Below are positions 1 to 12,514 of a stretch of 64,000 nucleotides of DNA, in pieces. The notes beneath the pieces were generated by a model that was not told the origin of the DNA, searched no databases, and saw only the letters and a list, made by a program, of their open reading frames with translations. This stretch comes from Xanthostigma xanthostigma (lineage: Eukaryota > Arthropoda > Insecta > Raphidioptera > Raphidiidae): the NCBI GenBank assembly GCA_963575645.1, contig OY754470.1:3472001-3536000 (forward strand), given 5' to 3'. The stretch's first letter is position 1. Every line of letters begins with the position of its first letter. Position numbers and translations under genes: made by a program.

Positions 1-60
1 CTGTATTCGACAGACGGTGCTCCCGCTGCTTGAACGTTCAACAGACGGCACTCTAAAAAG
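1..60 (-). repeat. Partial unit of the 82-bp minisatellite
   Basis: acagacggcactct and cgacagacggtgctcccgct match the unit at 33.6 kb on the other strand. It runs off the window edge. Confidence 0.45.
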
Positions 61-439
61 CCCGAAAATGACCCTGAAAGAGCCCAAAAATTACCCTGAA
101 AAATGACTTCGAAAAAAACACGGAAAATAGCCGGGAAAAAAAACCGGAGAGTATTTCTTTAAAAAAAAAAACTAGAATTCTGCCTTTTTACGTGTATAAT
201 ATTCTATTAAAATTTGGTTTCGATCCGATACCGTGTTCAAACAGACTTTTCCAAAAACATATTTTTTACATTTTGGGAACTTCAAGCAGGGAAAATTGTA
301 AAAAGTTGAAAATAGTTGGCAAAACCAAAAGTGCACATCCCGCAAGTTTTCCACTGTACATATTATAGGTAATGAAAAAAAAATTGAGAAAATAGATTTA
401 AAAAAACCAATTAAAAAAATAGAAAAAAAATTAAAAACA

Positions 440-600
440 AAATGGAATAGAAAAAAAACATTACTTGTGTCAACGGGAATCGAACCCGGCACCTTTCTAT
501 GGACCAACGCTTTTAACCGCTCGGCCATTCTGATATCGTAGCTTGCGTTGTTATTGTGGTATATGCTGTGTAGTAGCGGGTATTCTACGTAATACACTAC
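440..600 (-). other. tRNA-like SINE (Leu/Ser-type head)
   Basis: The minus strand has A box TGGCCGAGCGGTTAAAAGCG (510-529) and B box GGGTTCGATTCCC (475-487), with a leader up to about 600 and an AT-rich tail below 470. No variable arm of normal length is present, so it is not a functional tRNA. Confidence 0.6.
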
Positions 601-811
601 ATATTTTACAATAACAGTAATAGGTATTTTTTTGTTTTTTTAAGGTTTTTTATTTTAACTATTAGCTGTCAAATATAATAAAATAAAACTGTTTATAAAA
701 ATTAAACTACTGAACACATTTATGTGAATTTAAATAGGGTTCTGCTCTGATACTAAACAAAGTGAATAAAATATAACCCAAGGCAATCCGACCAAAATTG
801 CGATCTGTAGA

Positions 812-893
812 GTCGTGACGTACATACGTACATACGTTCATACGTACATACGTTCATACGTACATACGTTCATACGTACATACGTACAGACCA
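812..893. repeat. Tandem ACGTACATACGTTCAT repeat
   Basis: About five 16-base units, each self-complementary in part (tacgta). Confidence 0.85.
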
Positions 894-1097
894 ACCGACA
901 ACTGCTGTTTGTAATTTTCAATTATAATTTTAATAGTATTTATGAACTCGAAATGATTTAAAAATGGTTCTGTTTTATAGATCAGAATCTTCTCTTTTCA
1001 AAAAGTTTCAATTTGAATGGATTTCGTGTGAAATTAACTTAGATATAACTTCTTATATGAACGAAAGTCAGCTCTGACGCACAAAGCGACAATAAAG

Positions 1098-1125
1098 CAC
1101 ATACCGCTAGTTTAGCGGTATGTGC
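1098..1125. repeat. Perfect 13-bp hairpin
   Basis: GCACATACCGCTA, loop of two to three bases, then its exact complement. No transposon context seen. Confidence 0.7.
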
Positions 1126-1732
1126 AATAATATAGAGATGCTATTTATAAGATGCATATGTACATATTTAAATAAATTCGCATTTATTGACATAAATGAA
1201 CGTACTACTGTACCTGCCAGCATATCTGATCGAAGGAATAAGGCAAATAGAAAAGATAAATCCATTTTCGTTTTAAAATTGAGTTAGATATTGCAGTTAG
1301 ATGCGACCGTGTTCTGTTGAGTTTCCACTTTATGTAGGTACGTCGACTTATTTATAAACCAGTGGCGCGCGAAGTCTTTCAGTTGCGTATATTATGACGA
1401 ATTGAAAAACTAATTTCAAATAGATTTTTCTGCCATCTTTCCGATCGTCGCAAAGCAAACGCTGACGCTTAGAAAATAAAATAACAGCTATCTCTAGAAT
1501 AGAATAGCATGTATATTTTGAACGCTCATATTTATAATATGGTCCCAGGATTTTTTTAAAATTAAAATTGGTTATAGTTTTAGGGCGTAAAATTTGCACA
1601 AAATGTCCTAAAGCCAAATTCAATTTTAAAACAATTGTATATTTTAAAGAGCTGGAATAAGCAGTGGTGGTACAATATAAAAAAACTGACGAAATCCAGA
1701 TCATATTATAAAAAATGATAGATTTATTCTAA

Positions 1733-2277
1733 AGCGGCCCGTAGACGCTCAATATTATTGCGCAATTTTTGGGTTTGTGCAATATAATTGACCGTGTGTA
1801 GACGAGATTGAAAGGTTGCACAATATATTGTGTGATTTTCAAAATCTTGAAAATATATTGCACAAGCCGTCTGTTGTCAAGATTGCGCAGTATCCCGTCA
1901 GTCGATCTCAAGTAGGTAGCGGTCGTTTCAACAAGTCGTCTCAACTACGTCTCATCATGGTATGGGTGACAAGAAAGCCGAAAGACAATTTATTGTTGAA
2001 TTTATCGAGGTGTATCGTGGGATGTAAAGTTCAAAGACTATAGTTATCGTGATAACATGATGACTAAAGTACTGGTGGGGACTGTTTGCACAATGTGGCT
2101 GTAGCGTCTGTGCTTGCAATTGAGCAATATATTGCACAACCTTCAATATCGCCTCCATACAGTACAATTTTTTGCACAAACCAAAATATTAAACAATAAT
2201 ATTGACCGTCTAGGGGCCGCCGTCGAAATATTGCGCAACCCACATTGCACAATAATATTGAGCGTCTATGGGCCGCT
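1733..2277. mobile_element. Non-autonomous PIF/Harbinger element with MADF-gene remnant
   Basis: This 545-bp element has inverted ends AGCGGCCC(G/A)TAGACGC, extending to about 28 bp, flanked by TAA on both sides (1,730-1,732 and 2,278-2,280). A 3-bp TWA duplication is the PIF/Harbinger signature. Inside, from 1,962 on the plus strand, the frame reads MGDKKAERQFIVEFIEVYR; from 2,018, in another frame, it reads WDVKFKDYSYRDN. Together these resemble the start of a MADF (Myb/SANT-like) domain, the second protein of PIF/Harbinger elements, broken by at least one frame change and lacking the rest. The transposase itself is absent. Confidence 0.82.
1962..2090 (+). pseudogene. Remnant of a MADF-domain protein inside the PIF element
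   Basis: The pattern QFIVEFIEVYR followed by LWD-like WDVKFKDYSYRDN is the usual opening of a MADF DNA-binding domain (helix 1, then the W-D-x-x-x-x-D-Y block). In PIF/Harbinger elements this protein helps the transposase enter the nucleus and bind DNA. The reading frame changes between the two blocks and the conserved PxLW residues at the joint are missing, so it is not functional. The identification rests on motif shape only. Confidence 0.55.
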
Positions 2278-2764
2278 TAAGAAAAAAAATATTTTTTCTT
2301 TTTTTTTGTTGATTATCTTTATAAGTCATCAAATATGATTACAAAACTTACGCAATTACTATTTTAAATAATTTTTATCCTGAATCGAATCGTGTGTGAG
2401 ACCATTTGGTTATAATAAGTAGGTATAGGTTATATTTGATTTTAAAATATTTTTTTTTGCTGTTTCTATATTTTTATGAAACATTGTAATATCATATGAC
2501 GCAACAAACATATATTATGAGTAGTGTTCAAAGACATTTCATATTTTTATATTTACTTACCAATATTTGACGTCGCTATATAACAATCATTTCTTTGTAA
2601 AGTCATATCTAGTACACAATATGTATAAATTTTACATTACAATGCGTTATTAACATTTATACCGGTTGACAAGAAACCAATATCTGCTAAAAAATAATAT
2701 CAAACTGCTTGGTGGAATAGTTTCCAAGATACGGAGGTTAAAAAATCACGATTTTGAGCATTCA

Positions 2765-3225
2765 CTGACTGACTGACGCATCATCATAATTTGCAGACAT
2801 CTAGCCGGTGCTGAGAGCATCGACTCGAATGCATCAACCGATCGTCCGAAAATCACTCGCGTCTAGTCATTGCTGGGATATACACGACGTGTGATATAAT
2901 GAGTGTTTCGATAATATTTAATTCAAAGAAAATATAACTTTAGAGAAAGTGTTAAAATCGCACCGAAAAGATAAATGTGAAAAAGGGGCCAAGCTCAATG
3001 CAAAGAACAAATAAGTTTGCCGGCTTTGCCGAGAAAAACAAATGAGATTTAATAAAAATAGGTCATGTTTTCACTTGCTAGTCATTTATTCATAATATAA
3101 AACATTAAAAACTTGCCAAATGAAAACTTGACACCTTATTAGATCTAATTTGTTTTTTTTTTTCGGCTAAATTTGACCCTTTTTTCACATTTATATTTTT
3201 GTTGTGGTGAACGTTTCATCAAATC
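2765..3225 (+). repeat. Dispersed repeat V, copy 1
   Basis: It shares with 58,690-58,975 and 62,955-63,425 the blocks tagccggtgctgagagcatc, tataactttagaraaagtgt and the pair caaagaacaaataagtttgc with its partial inverse further on. Start CACTGACTGACTGAC. No ORF. Confidence 0.65.
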
Positions 3226-3792
3226 TGACAACTGAACAAATACAATGAGAGTCAGCAATGTATTTTAGAATTTAGATTAAATAAAGCGTTTTAATATCGC
3301 AAAGCTTTTCAAATATAATAAAGAGTAAGCGACGTGATTATGCAGCTTTTCGCAGCCGGATACGGAAATTCAAGTTCCAACCTTTACTTTTTTATCATTT
3401 CATTTCGTTTAGATGCGAAAAAAACAATTTTCCCTCTTTTATTTGCTAATAAATCTTTAAGCTTCATGAATATTTTTAAGACTGAATTTTAATTTTTTTC
3501 TTTATTAGTTTTGAATGGCAAATACTTTTTAATTCTTTAAAAGTTTCATCAAGAAACTGTCTTCTTTTCATTTTACCTGCATATATTATTTTATATTTTT
3601 TGAGTTAAAATTCAAGCAAATAAGTAGCTAGCTATATCTAATCTACTTTAATTAATAATTAGAAATCGTTAATTATTTTTAATTCTAATTAAAAAGGTGT
3701 GCAGCAAATTTTCCTATGCACTGACTATCAATTAATATTTAATTCCGTTTTAATTAATGCTTTATAACGCGTTTAAATCGTTCTCTTTATAA

Positions 3793-3965
3793 TCTACTAG
3801 CGGTCCCGTCCGGTTTCACCCGGGTGTAAAAGAACGAATGGGGAAGGGAGGAACATGAGTACATATTCATCTTAGTTTACCGAGATGAATATTGTGTCAA
3901 AATTTCATGATGATCGGAGTTACCGTTCAAAAGTTTTTGTCGATAAAAAGCAGTATTTATACTTT
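3793..3965 (+). repeat. Dispersed repeat with CTAG end (copy 1)
   Basis: Starts ctagcggtcccgtccggttt, then aaagaacgaatggg and cgatcatcatgaaat-like (gatgatcggagttaccgttc). It recurs inverted at 25,890-26,055. Such CTAG plus GC-rich starts resemble the complement of Helitron 3' ends, but LINE tails cannot be excluded. Confidence 0.5.
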
Positions 3966-4072
3966 TTTTAACTAATAAATTTTTTTTCATTAATTAAATA
4001 AAATTAAAATAAATTTAAATGTAAGCCTTAGAAGAAAGCAATGCAGAAAATAAAAAAAAATAAAAATATATT

Positions 4073-4146
4073 CGTCCAACGTGGGGCTCGAACCCACGAC
4101 CCTGATATTGACAGTCGCATGCTTTACCGATTGAGCCAGCCGGGAT
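4073..4146 (-). other. tRNA-Lys-like SINE head (pseudo-tRNA)
   Basis: On the minus strand the sequence follows insect tRNA-Lys closely from the D arm (GGCTCAATCGGTAAAGCATG) through the T arm (GGGTTCGAGCCCCACG). The acceptor-stem and anticodon-stem pairs are broken and the anticodon position reads GTC. It is followed downstream (toward 3,970) by an AT-rich body, as in a tRNA-derived SINE. Confidence 0.65.
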
Positions 4147-4692
4147 TGTTCACTCACAACGCTAATATGAGTATTTTTAGTTAGTGCATTTCACCTGAAT
4201 AGAAGCTTATTTTTGAGATACATTTTGCAACAAACAAACTCTTCAGCTTTATATATTAGTATAGATATATTATTTAAAATACAAGCCGTTTCTCACGACA
4301 GTCCGCCGGCGATCCCCACTCAACCAAATAATTATTTTTTTAAATTGAAACTTTTTATCCGTATACGTATAATGTTTCATCTGTATTTTTCTTGTTCTTA
4401 AAATATTATTAAAAAATTTGTGCTACAAGTTATTTATATATAATTTATATATTTGCCATATAACTATTTATTAATTTGTTCTTTTATAAAAAAAATTCTG
4501 CGCGTGTGTACCCAGTTTATGTCTACATGTTTGTGTAGTGTAAAATACAGTCAATTTTTTATGAAAGAACTGTTAACTACCTGCGACCACAGATGCGATG
4601 TTTGTAATAAATTATTGTCCTTCCAGTCAATCTGGTCATTATCTATGACGTCTGTCCCTTGTTACGTCTGTCCTTACACAGATATATAGATA

Positions 4693-5270
4693 CTAGTGTG
4701 ACCTGTGCGAATTATTCGCACTAAATAAGTATAATAATTATCAATTTACAAAATTATTTTTTAAATATTGCAGGTATTTAATTCGTTTCTAATTTTGCAC
4801 ACTGTTTATAACGTTCTTCTTTTTGTTGTATTACAATATGAAGCTCAGATGACAGATCGAAGAAATATTTTACTAAAATTGTCATATAGAGGCGCAAGTA
4901 GCAAAAGCGTTGAGTTAAGCCGTCAGATGGCATCATGCAGCATTGCTGTGACGTTGTTCAGCTTTGCTCGCTGTTTCAAAATTAAAGCCGTCAGATGGCA
5001 GTATGCAGTATTTACAATATGAAGGTCAGATGACAGATCGAAGTGTTGACGTTGTTTCAAAATTAAAGCCGTCAAATGGCAGACGTTGTTCAGCGTTGCT
5101 GTTAATTAATTAATTTACAAAAACAAAAACAATAATAAATTTTTTAGTTGTCGATGTCAGTAGAGCAAGCAATTATCTGTAAAATGATATATAATTTATG
5201 TGGAGAAATTGTGTATTTTTTTCTAAAAAGGGAGGCAAACATCTTAACCTTAGCGTATTAATATATATGA
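4693..5270 (-). mobile_element. Non-autonomous Helitron, copy 1
   Basis: Read on the minus strand it begins TCATATATATTAATACGC and ends in the hairpin GTGCGAA-TAA-TTCGCAC, an 8-base spacer, then CTAG. It is flanked by A on the 5' side and T on the 3' side with no target duplication. TC start, hairpin and CTAG end, and A/T insertion are the Helitron signature. It is 578 bp with no Rep/helicase. Short open stretches inside are not genes. Confidence 0.88.
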
Positions 5271-5639
5271 TATGTACGATGCCAGTAATCTGTAATTTAT
5301 TGGAAACCTGATTAAAATAAATAGCGATATTAATACAGCCAACAACAGGGGCTGCGGCCGCTTTGATTACGCAGTTCTGCTGGCGTAGGCTTTCAGCATA
5401 AATGGTAATAGCTACTCCCATTAAAGGCTTAAATAACACATGCTGATCAAAAATTAACAGCGTGTTATTATCCGTTTTAATGTAACACTTTTTTCGGTAA
5501 ATATATCCAACTGGGGCTCCAGACAAATATCACTCTAAAAATTGTTTTGGTTTAGAGTTATATTTAGTGTTCCAATGGTGCGGCGAAGGCATATTTTTCC
5601 CATCATAATATTACATTTCACGATATACGTCGTATATAA

Positions 5640-5990
5640 AAAATTACTTATTATTATTACATGGCTGATTTAATTTTTTGATCTACTGGCGCGTTTGGAT
5701 GGGAGTAAAAACGTGCAAATGTCGCGATGCTCGACGCTGTTAATGGCACGTGTTACGTTTAATTTCTTTACTACGGTATTTCGTTAGCTGACAGCGCGAA
5801 AATGTGTGTTAGCGCTTGCCGTGTGTATGCATTGGATTATAACATAACTTTTGTTGATGGCGACATTTAACTGAGATTTATCAGTTACTAGAATAGCTAT
5901 TTAAGTGGCGCTGCTTGTAACTTAAAATGGCGTTTGGCGAGTTTAAATTTTTATTTCACATCTGCCAAGCATTTCACGACGGCGCGGCGC
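5640..5990 (+). repeat. Dispersed repeat U, copy 1
   Basis: Blocks agctgacagcgcg, cttgccgtgtgtatgcattg, aagtggcgctgctt and tttcacatctgcca recur at 8,330, 28,745 (minus), 37,930 and 53,050. No ORF; family unknown. Confidence 0.6.
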
Positions 5991-7514
5991 GTCTTTTTTT
6001 TTAAATAAAAAAAATACACTCTATTTACAGATAAAATCTCTCCTGTTACATTGTAAATGCTTAGACTGACGTTGTTCTTGTTTTATTGATTTTAATCTTT
6101 TTGTATATGTTTTACCTGCAGGTAAAACTAACAACGACATAAGACTGTGCTTGGTACTGTCAAAAATACGTTCTAATATCTTTGTAAAGTCAATTTTCTT
6201 TTGTTCATACATATTTCATGGCTTGATATACTTTCTTCATAGTTTTTTTTATTACTTGCCATCAGAGTTGAATTTCAAAAGGGGAAACAGGAGCTCTGGG
6301 GCCTCATATAACAGCGGCCTACATAAACTTCAACAGTTTTTTTACTATTTCATAATTCCACTCAATGAATGAAAAAGTTACCTTTCTATAGTCAATAACT
6401 TTTTTCATGTTTAAAATATGTCGGTTTTTTTTACAATTAATTTTTTCTTCCATTTCATGAATGACTAAAAATTTTTACTTCGGTATTGATTTTAAAATCT
6501 ACATGTATAAGTCCTCCAGTGGTTCCTGCTCAACCGATTTTCATTTTTTTATCGTAGTTTTTTGTTTACAGATATGTATAAAGAAACAAATCTATAGATA
6601 AAAGAATCGGGTTTCAATTTGCTGCTTGATCAAGTCAAAATCAGGCAACTTTAAAACGGATCGTTCAGAATTGTTCAAGAGCGTAGATAGAAAAAGAAAC
6701 TTGGATAGAGGACTCCAGTCCCATATACTTTTATTCTATACTGAGCATAGGAATAAAATCGCATTCGAACTATTACGCCGTAAGCACTAGCGTATCCAGG
6801 AGGGCAAAACAAGCACGATGGGACCCAGCTTAAAAAATTTCTAATTTGCCCCCTCCTGGGCCAAAAACTGGATACGCCCATGTAAACGTCATAGAAAAAG
6901 TCAAAGTTTTTAAAACAGAGATACTTTCTTCAGATTCAATGCAAGTACATCAACCAATCCTATCATCGGAGAAATCAGGGAATTACATCGAAGAAAGAGA
7001 CGCAGATATATTTTCGATACGCTTTGTTGCGTTCACTCACCGCACATTGAGTATATAGGCAATAATTTATATAGTTAATTAATAGATATATGCTTAGTCC
7101 GAATATTTTTACTACCCCGTTTCCGAACTTCCTGAAAATGTGGTTGCACAGCGCGTCTACTTTGACCTCTGGAAACATTTTAGAGGAAGATTGACCTTGG
7201 CGATTCTCTTCCTGGTTATGGCATTGATTATGCTGTTTTAAAATCGCGCCCACGTAATACATAATATATCAATATAAAAAAACCGACAAAATGTGTACAG
7301 CTTGAATTTCTACAATACCATGTGAAAATCAATAAAATGGCATGTATGCATTTTATTTATAAAGAATTATATGGCTGCCAAGTAGAATTCACACATTCCG
7401 AACACATAAAAATTTTACTTGCTTTTTAAACACACGCGCAGTAGAGATTCATACCTACTGGACTTTATGAAATGGATGCCGTGATTTCACTATTCATTGC
7501 AGCGCAATTTTGAC
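5991..7514. other. AT-rich stretch, no gene
   Basis: Apart from the 88-bp inverted-end repeat at 6,790 I see only short open frames without patterns. Confidence 0.45.
6790..6877. repeat. Very short inverted-end element
   Basis: GCGTATCCAG at 6,790-6,799 and its complement CTGGATACGC at 6,868-6,877, with an inner CCAGGAGGGCAAA / TTTGCCCCCTCCTGG pair. It could be a miniature transposon of 88 bp. Confidence 0.45.
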
Positions 7515-8029
7515 AAAGGACCCCGCACAAACCTTATGGGATTTGGTTCTCGGTTAAATTGATCGAAAATGGTTTTATTTTAAAGTTAAAAAGTCACTAA
7601 GAAAAAGTGTCCATGGGCGCATCCCCGAAAACCAATAGATTTTTAGCTATAATATTTAAGATATCGGGATATCCGTTGAATTCACAATCTTAAAAAATCC
7701 TAAGCTCTAGAAATATGTTCTCAAGTGCGCTGAATCCGAATATGACATTATTATTTTATACAGGCTGATCTAATATTACCTAATTTTCGACTATTTTTCT
7801 ATTTCTAAAAAATTAAGGTCAAAAGTTGAACAGGGAACATGTTTGTGAATTCAATGGATATCCCTATATCTAAAATCTTGATAAACATATCTGTAGCTAA
7901 AAATCTATTGGTGTTTAAGCTATGCGCCCATGGACACTTTTTCTTAGTGACCTTTAAACTGTAAAATAAAACCATTTTCGATCGATTTAACCAAGGACAA
8001 AATCCCATAAGGATTGTGCGGGATCCTTT
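7515..8029. mobile_element. Foldback element Y, copy 1 (long inverted arms)
   Basis: This is a 515-bp element whose two halves are inverted copies: AAAGGA(C/T)CCCGCACAA at the ends, then matching blocks such as GAAAATGGTTTTATTTTA and AAGAAAAAGTGTCCATGGGC. No convincing target duplication or ORF was seen. The superfamily is unknown. Confidence 0.78.
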
Positions 8030-8329
8030 ACACGATCGGTGAAATTACTAATGGGATATTAGGATTTTAATCAATTTTAGGGATTTTATTACGCTGTTGA
8101 CAGTGTACCTACTTATTTTGTGAAGCTATATATACAGAATAAAGCTATGTTTATGTTTAACAGCTGGGCTTGAATTCTAGAAAAACGATTCGTGTTGGAA
8201 TTATTTATTAAGAAAATATATCAAGAAGCCGAAATGTCAAAATGAGTAACAGATCTTGTGTATGTTATATAACAGTCGTAGTATATTCATACAACGTTAC
8301 GTACAGTAGCAGCCGAAGATACGAACAGG

Positions 8330-8640
8330 GCTGGTCAATTTAACGTTTAATTTTGTACGAGTACATTTTGCAAGAGACGTGGTTCTGTTGACACCGTGAT
8401 GATACGTCGTTACGTTTTTTAGTTACTAGTATTTCGGATAGATGACAGCGCGTAACGCTTGCTGTGTGTATGCGTTGCATTATAACAGGGCTTTTCTTGA
8501 TGGTGGCATCTAACTGATATTTATTAGTTACTAAAATAGTCATTCAAGTGGCGCTGCATGCAAGTTGCATACGGCGAACATTTAGTTGCTAGAATTTCGT
8601 TAAATGACAGCGCGTGACGCTTGCTGTGTGTATGAAATTG
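8330..8640 (+). repeat. Dispersed repeat U, copy 2, with partial internal duplication
   Basis: The gacagcgcgt(a/g)acgcttgctgtg block occurs twice (near 8,445 and 8,607), so part of the repeat is duplicated in tandem. Confidence 0.6.
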
Positions 8641-9635
8641 ATGCAAAAAAATCGGATACTTCTGAGGAAGTATTTGATTTTTCAAGTTTCTAGATACCTA
8701 CGTGTGTTGATTTTCGGATGTTTAAATTCTTGACTTGAGCTTGAGTCAAGTGGATTGGAAATCGAGTCAAGCCGTTAATCCCTAGTCATAAATAATCCTG
8801 TGCATTAATGAAAGTAAATATCAAGTTGCATCCTTGAAAGCTGTTCTGTAATATATAGATCACCTGATAGAGTTTTCCCGTTTATTCTTCCTTATTTCAA
8901 ATAAAGTGTTTTCCTTAAAAGAAAAATGCGTGAAAATTTAACAGTCTTCAAGCAGCTCGTAACCGCAGTCATCAATTCATCCGTGGCTGTTGGTTTTTTG
9001 GACGATCGCTCATCATTATTTTGCTTCTTTCAGTTTTCAGTGCAGCAAAATAAAAGATGTTTGTAAAAAATGTTAATTATTGAACTTTAAAGATTTATCT
9101 CTGCTTAAACCGCGGCTCAGTTTTCAATAAAAGTGGATCTACTATTTGGATGTCTCCAAACGTAACCTAATTTATAGATCCATATTAAAATATATATATA
9201 TAAAAAATAATAATAAAAAAATGGATGCCTGTAACTTTTACGCGCGGTTGAAGTAAGGCTTCTTTTACTTTGTTTTTATTACTCTCACTTTTTGAGAAAT
9301 TATTCATTCACAAATTAAATCACTCGTAAATTAAATTGCGTTTGCTATATGCTCATTGGTTTGCGTCCGTAGCTATGTTTCGCCATTCGTTCTACAGACG
9401 TGTTTTGATGCCGCTATCTGTCAGTCGATGCCTTTAAATAGCTGAAACTGCGTAAACACATTACTTCCGTTCGAAATAAGATCTGAGTTACTCTCAAGTC
9501 GCGCCTAAAGAAATTTTACTTAGGTACAGTGACTGTCCCACACTTTTTAGCGTTACAAGAGAGAAATATATTTTTTTGAGTTTAATGTTAATTGATGTAA
9601 GCACATGTTTTTATTATAGTATTATTATATGTGAG
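8641..9635. other. No feature seen
   Basis: AT-rich, with a short (TA)n tract near 9,190. Confidence 0.45.
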
Positions 9636-10640
9636 ACACGTTTTCCCACCACAAACACCGTAACTTCCACCACATGCATCACATCCATTTACTGGCGGCC
9701 CGGTTTGGCTTCGCCCGAATTTGTAGATTGCCACCGTTTTTTCGTCGACTTACGTTGCAAAATTGGTCTCCACGAAAAGCGTTTTTATTACCCAAACTTA
9801 CAAATTTTACCTTTTTATAATATTAACTAGGGTGACCTGTGCGAATTATTCGCACTAAATAGGTATAATAATTATCACTTAACAAAATTGTTTTTTAAAT
9901 ATTGCAAGTATTTAATTCGTTTCTAATTTTGCACACTGCTTATAACGTTCTTTTTTTTGTTGTATTACAATATGAAGCTCAGATGACAGATCGAAGAAAT
10001 ATTTTACTAAAATGGTCATATAGAGGCGCAAGTAGCAAAAGCGTTGAGCTAAGCCGTCAGATGGCATCATGCAGCATTGCTGTGACGTTGTTCAGCGTTG
10101 CTCGCTGTTTCAAAATTAAAGCCGTCAGATGGCAGTGTGCAGCATTTACAATATGAAGGTCAGATGACAGATCGAAGTGTTGACGTTGTTTCAAAATTAA
10201 AACCGTCAGATGGCAGACGTTTTCAGCGTTGCGTTAATTAATTAATTTACAAAAACAAAAGCAATAATAAATTTTTTAGTTGTCGATGTCAGTAGAGCAA
10301 GCAATTATCTGTAAAATGATATAGGTATAATTTATGTGGAGAAATTGTGTGGTTTTTTCTAAAAAGGGAGGCAAACATCTTAACCTTAACGTATTAATAT
10401 ATATGATTATAGGCGAAATATAAAGGTAATGTAATATAACCAAAACTACATACGACTTGGATCTATGGAAGAGAGTGAAAATCTCGGCGGTGTTAAAAAA
10501 ATATTAGGTAACATTTGTTTTGATTAAATTACGTCTATTGTTCATGCAATTATAGATTTAAGATATTTATCAGAAAGTCAATTGAATTTAAAATCGATAT
10601 TTGTGCCACTTGTTACAAATTGCTTTTTAATAGAGTACTG
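9636..10640 (+). repeat. Duplicated segment, copy 1 (holds Helitron copy 2)
   Basis: 9,636-9,800 (cgttttcccaccacaaacac, ggtttggcttcgcccgaatt) and 10,424-10,640 (gtcaattgaatttaaaatcg) match 15,349-15,510 and 15,662-15,996 in the same order. The Helitron lies between them here. Confidence 0.65.
9827..10406 (-). mobile_element. Non-autonomous Helitron, copy 2
   Basis: It is 580 bp, the same family, ends and orientation as the 4,693 copy. It lies within a segment that recurs without it at 15,349-15,996. Confidence 0.88.
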
Positions 10641-11184
10641 GGAGCTGTAACTTCTCTCTTTTGATAGCGCCTACTTTCGTATCTCACACCGATTACTCAA
10701 TTTACGTAGCTTCGATCACGTAAGGATTTGATGGTTCAGGAATGTTGTTTTAATTTTGTCACGTTGATGGAATAAATATATATATATTATTATTATTATT
10801 ATAAAGTGTCTTACTAATTGATTTTGTCAGCTACATATTTTACACATTTGTGCCGGGTTGTAGCAATGTTCGTACCGCACAGTGTGCTTCATGACAGCTG
10901 GTGTTACTTAGAATTATCAACGTTTACGACTGCATTGTCAAATTCAATTTTTAGATGTAGACACGGATTGCTTCTCACATGGACAATTATATGTTACGTG
11001 TTCTAGAGTCGACAAATCAAACAATCTCTATATCTGCACAGACAAATGGAACAACAAAAAATATTGTAAGCATGGTGAAATTAAACATATACTAGAAACG
11101 CGTGCTTTCTCTCATCTGTCTTTTCCATTAAACCAGACTGAGCCACAGCAACGCGTGACTGGTTGCAGCTAGTAATTAACTAAA

Positions 11185-12480
11185 AATCCACCTGGGTCTT
11201 GACCGCATATTTTAGCCGCGCTAATCTCCAAAACCGTTGAACCGATTTTAATGAAATTTTGTAAATGCAAAAAAGTTATTATTTTTATGTAAATCGATTG
11301 TATGCGAACCGTTAGCAAACTGTCGAAAGAAACCGGCTTGTGCTTTAAACACAGTTATTTGGGTATTTGACGCACTTCTTTGATTAAAACGGGGAAACAT
11401 TGATAACTGATAATAAAGATAACGGCACGAACTTTTCGTTTGCGGCATTGAGTTTTCATTTTAAAATATACTTGCGATGAATTAAAAATATGTAAATTAC
11501 AACGCTCCGGTTTCAAGAGATTGTAGATGTTTGATGAAGTTTAATAGTGAATTAAGTATAATATAATATAGGTATAAATAACAGAATGATGTACTATTCG
11601 TTTACCTAAAACACGCTAATTTTTGTGAATGTTATAAATACGCGATTCCGTTCATTTTTTTGAAAACAAATATCTTGTGCGCCAATTATTTTAGAGCTTT
11701 TTTTATTTATTTTTGTAAACCATCGCCATACTTTAATTCATTCAATGTTAATTCATTTTCATTCAATTCCCTGCGATTTTCAAGATTTTTAAAAAAAGGT
11801 GCCAAGTTATTCAGAATGATGTCCAATGTCAACATTTTATGGTCCGATCGCTAGATCGCGTCATCCGACTGACGCCAATAGTTTATATGGCATTTGTTTT
11901 GAGTATATGAACTTGGTACTTACACTATAAAAGCAAGCACTAAGAAATTTATATACAATTCCTGAGTCGCAAAGTTCACGCTTTTGTTGTCAGATTGTAA
12001 ATTTTTTAGACTCCTTTTCAGACAATTTTTTATGCTTTTTGTAGATTGTAAATAAGAGAATAGATAAGATATCCTGTTTTCCGTATTACGTTTCTATTAT
12101 TTTTCTGTTAAAAACGCTTTTTGTCAGTTTCAAGGTTTTTTTAATTGACTTTAAAAAAAGAAGTTATTAATTCGTTATATATATTTACTCAGCCATAATT
12201 TTTCGAGAAGTAATTTGAAAAATTTCGACACCATTTTGTTCAGGTGTTACGTATTGATACCATATATATTTTTTTTAAATCGTTTCAGCCGTTTTTAACT
12301 ATAAATGAGTTTTTTTTTATATATGTTACCACATAACTCCAGTATTTGTGAACCGATTTTGACGATTTATTTTTTATTTAATAGAGCGTACCTTCAGGGC
12401 AGTGTCACATAAATTTTACTTAAATCGGTCCAGCAGTTCAGTAATACAATATTAAAGTAGGCGACTAATAACGTGCAAAC
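11185..12480. repeat. Scattered repeat tails, no gene
   Basis: 11,210-11,260 (ctccaaaaccgttgaaccga) and 12,330-12,460 (gtgaaccgattttgacgatt; aaatcggtccagcagttcag) look like 3' tails of dispersed elements. The DNA between is AT-rich with nothing I can name. Confidence 0.35.
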
Positions 12481-12514
12481 TACGTATTGCAAAGCCACTA
12501 AAAATAAAAAATTA

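Larger units (their letters stand above)
601..1729. other. AT-rich stretch, no gene
   Basis: Holds only the 16-base tandem repeat and the 13-bp hairpin listed separately. Confidence 0.5.

Noticed and set aside
172-597. 141-codon minus-strand frame
   Set aside because: It reads through a tRNA-like SINE head and its AT tail; low-complexity Phe/Ile content reflects A/T runs.
4073-4146. Functional tRNA-Lys gene
   Set aside because: Broken acceptor and anticodon stems, and an anticodon that does not fit Lys.
4768-5022. Repeated 84-codon open frames at 4.8, 9.9 and 27.5 kb (start MQVFNSFLILHT)
   Set aside because: They lie inside the non-autonomous Helitron copies and resemble each other only because the DNA does. 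No protein family pattern, and they sit on the strand opposite to the element.
5173-5526. Minus-strand open frame of 117 codons with LLIFDQHV, reminiscent of the DQHAAHER motif of MutL-type proteins
   Set aside because: Only a few residues match, the rest of the domain is absent, and the last third of the frame is Helitron sequence.
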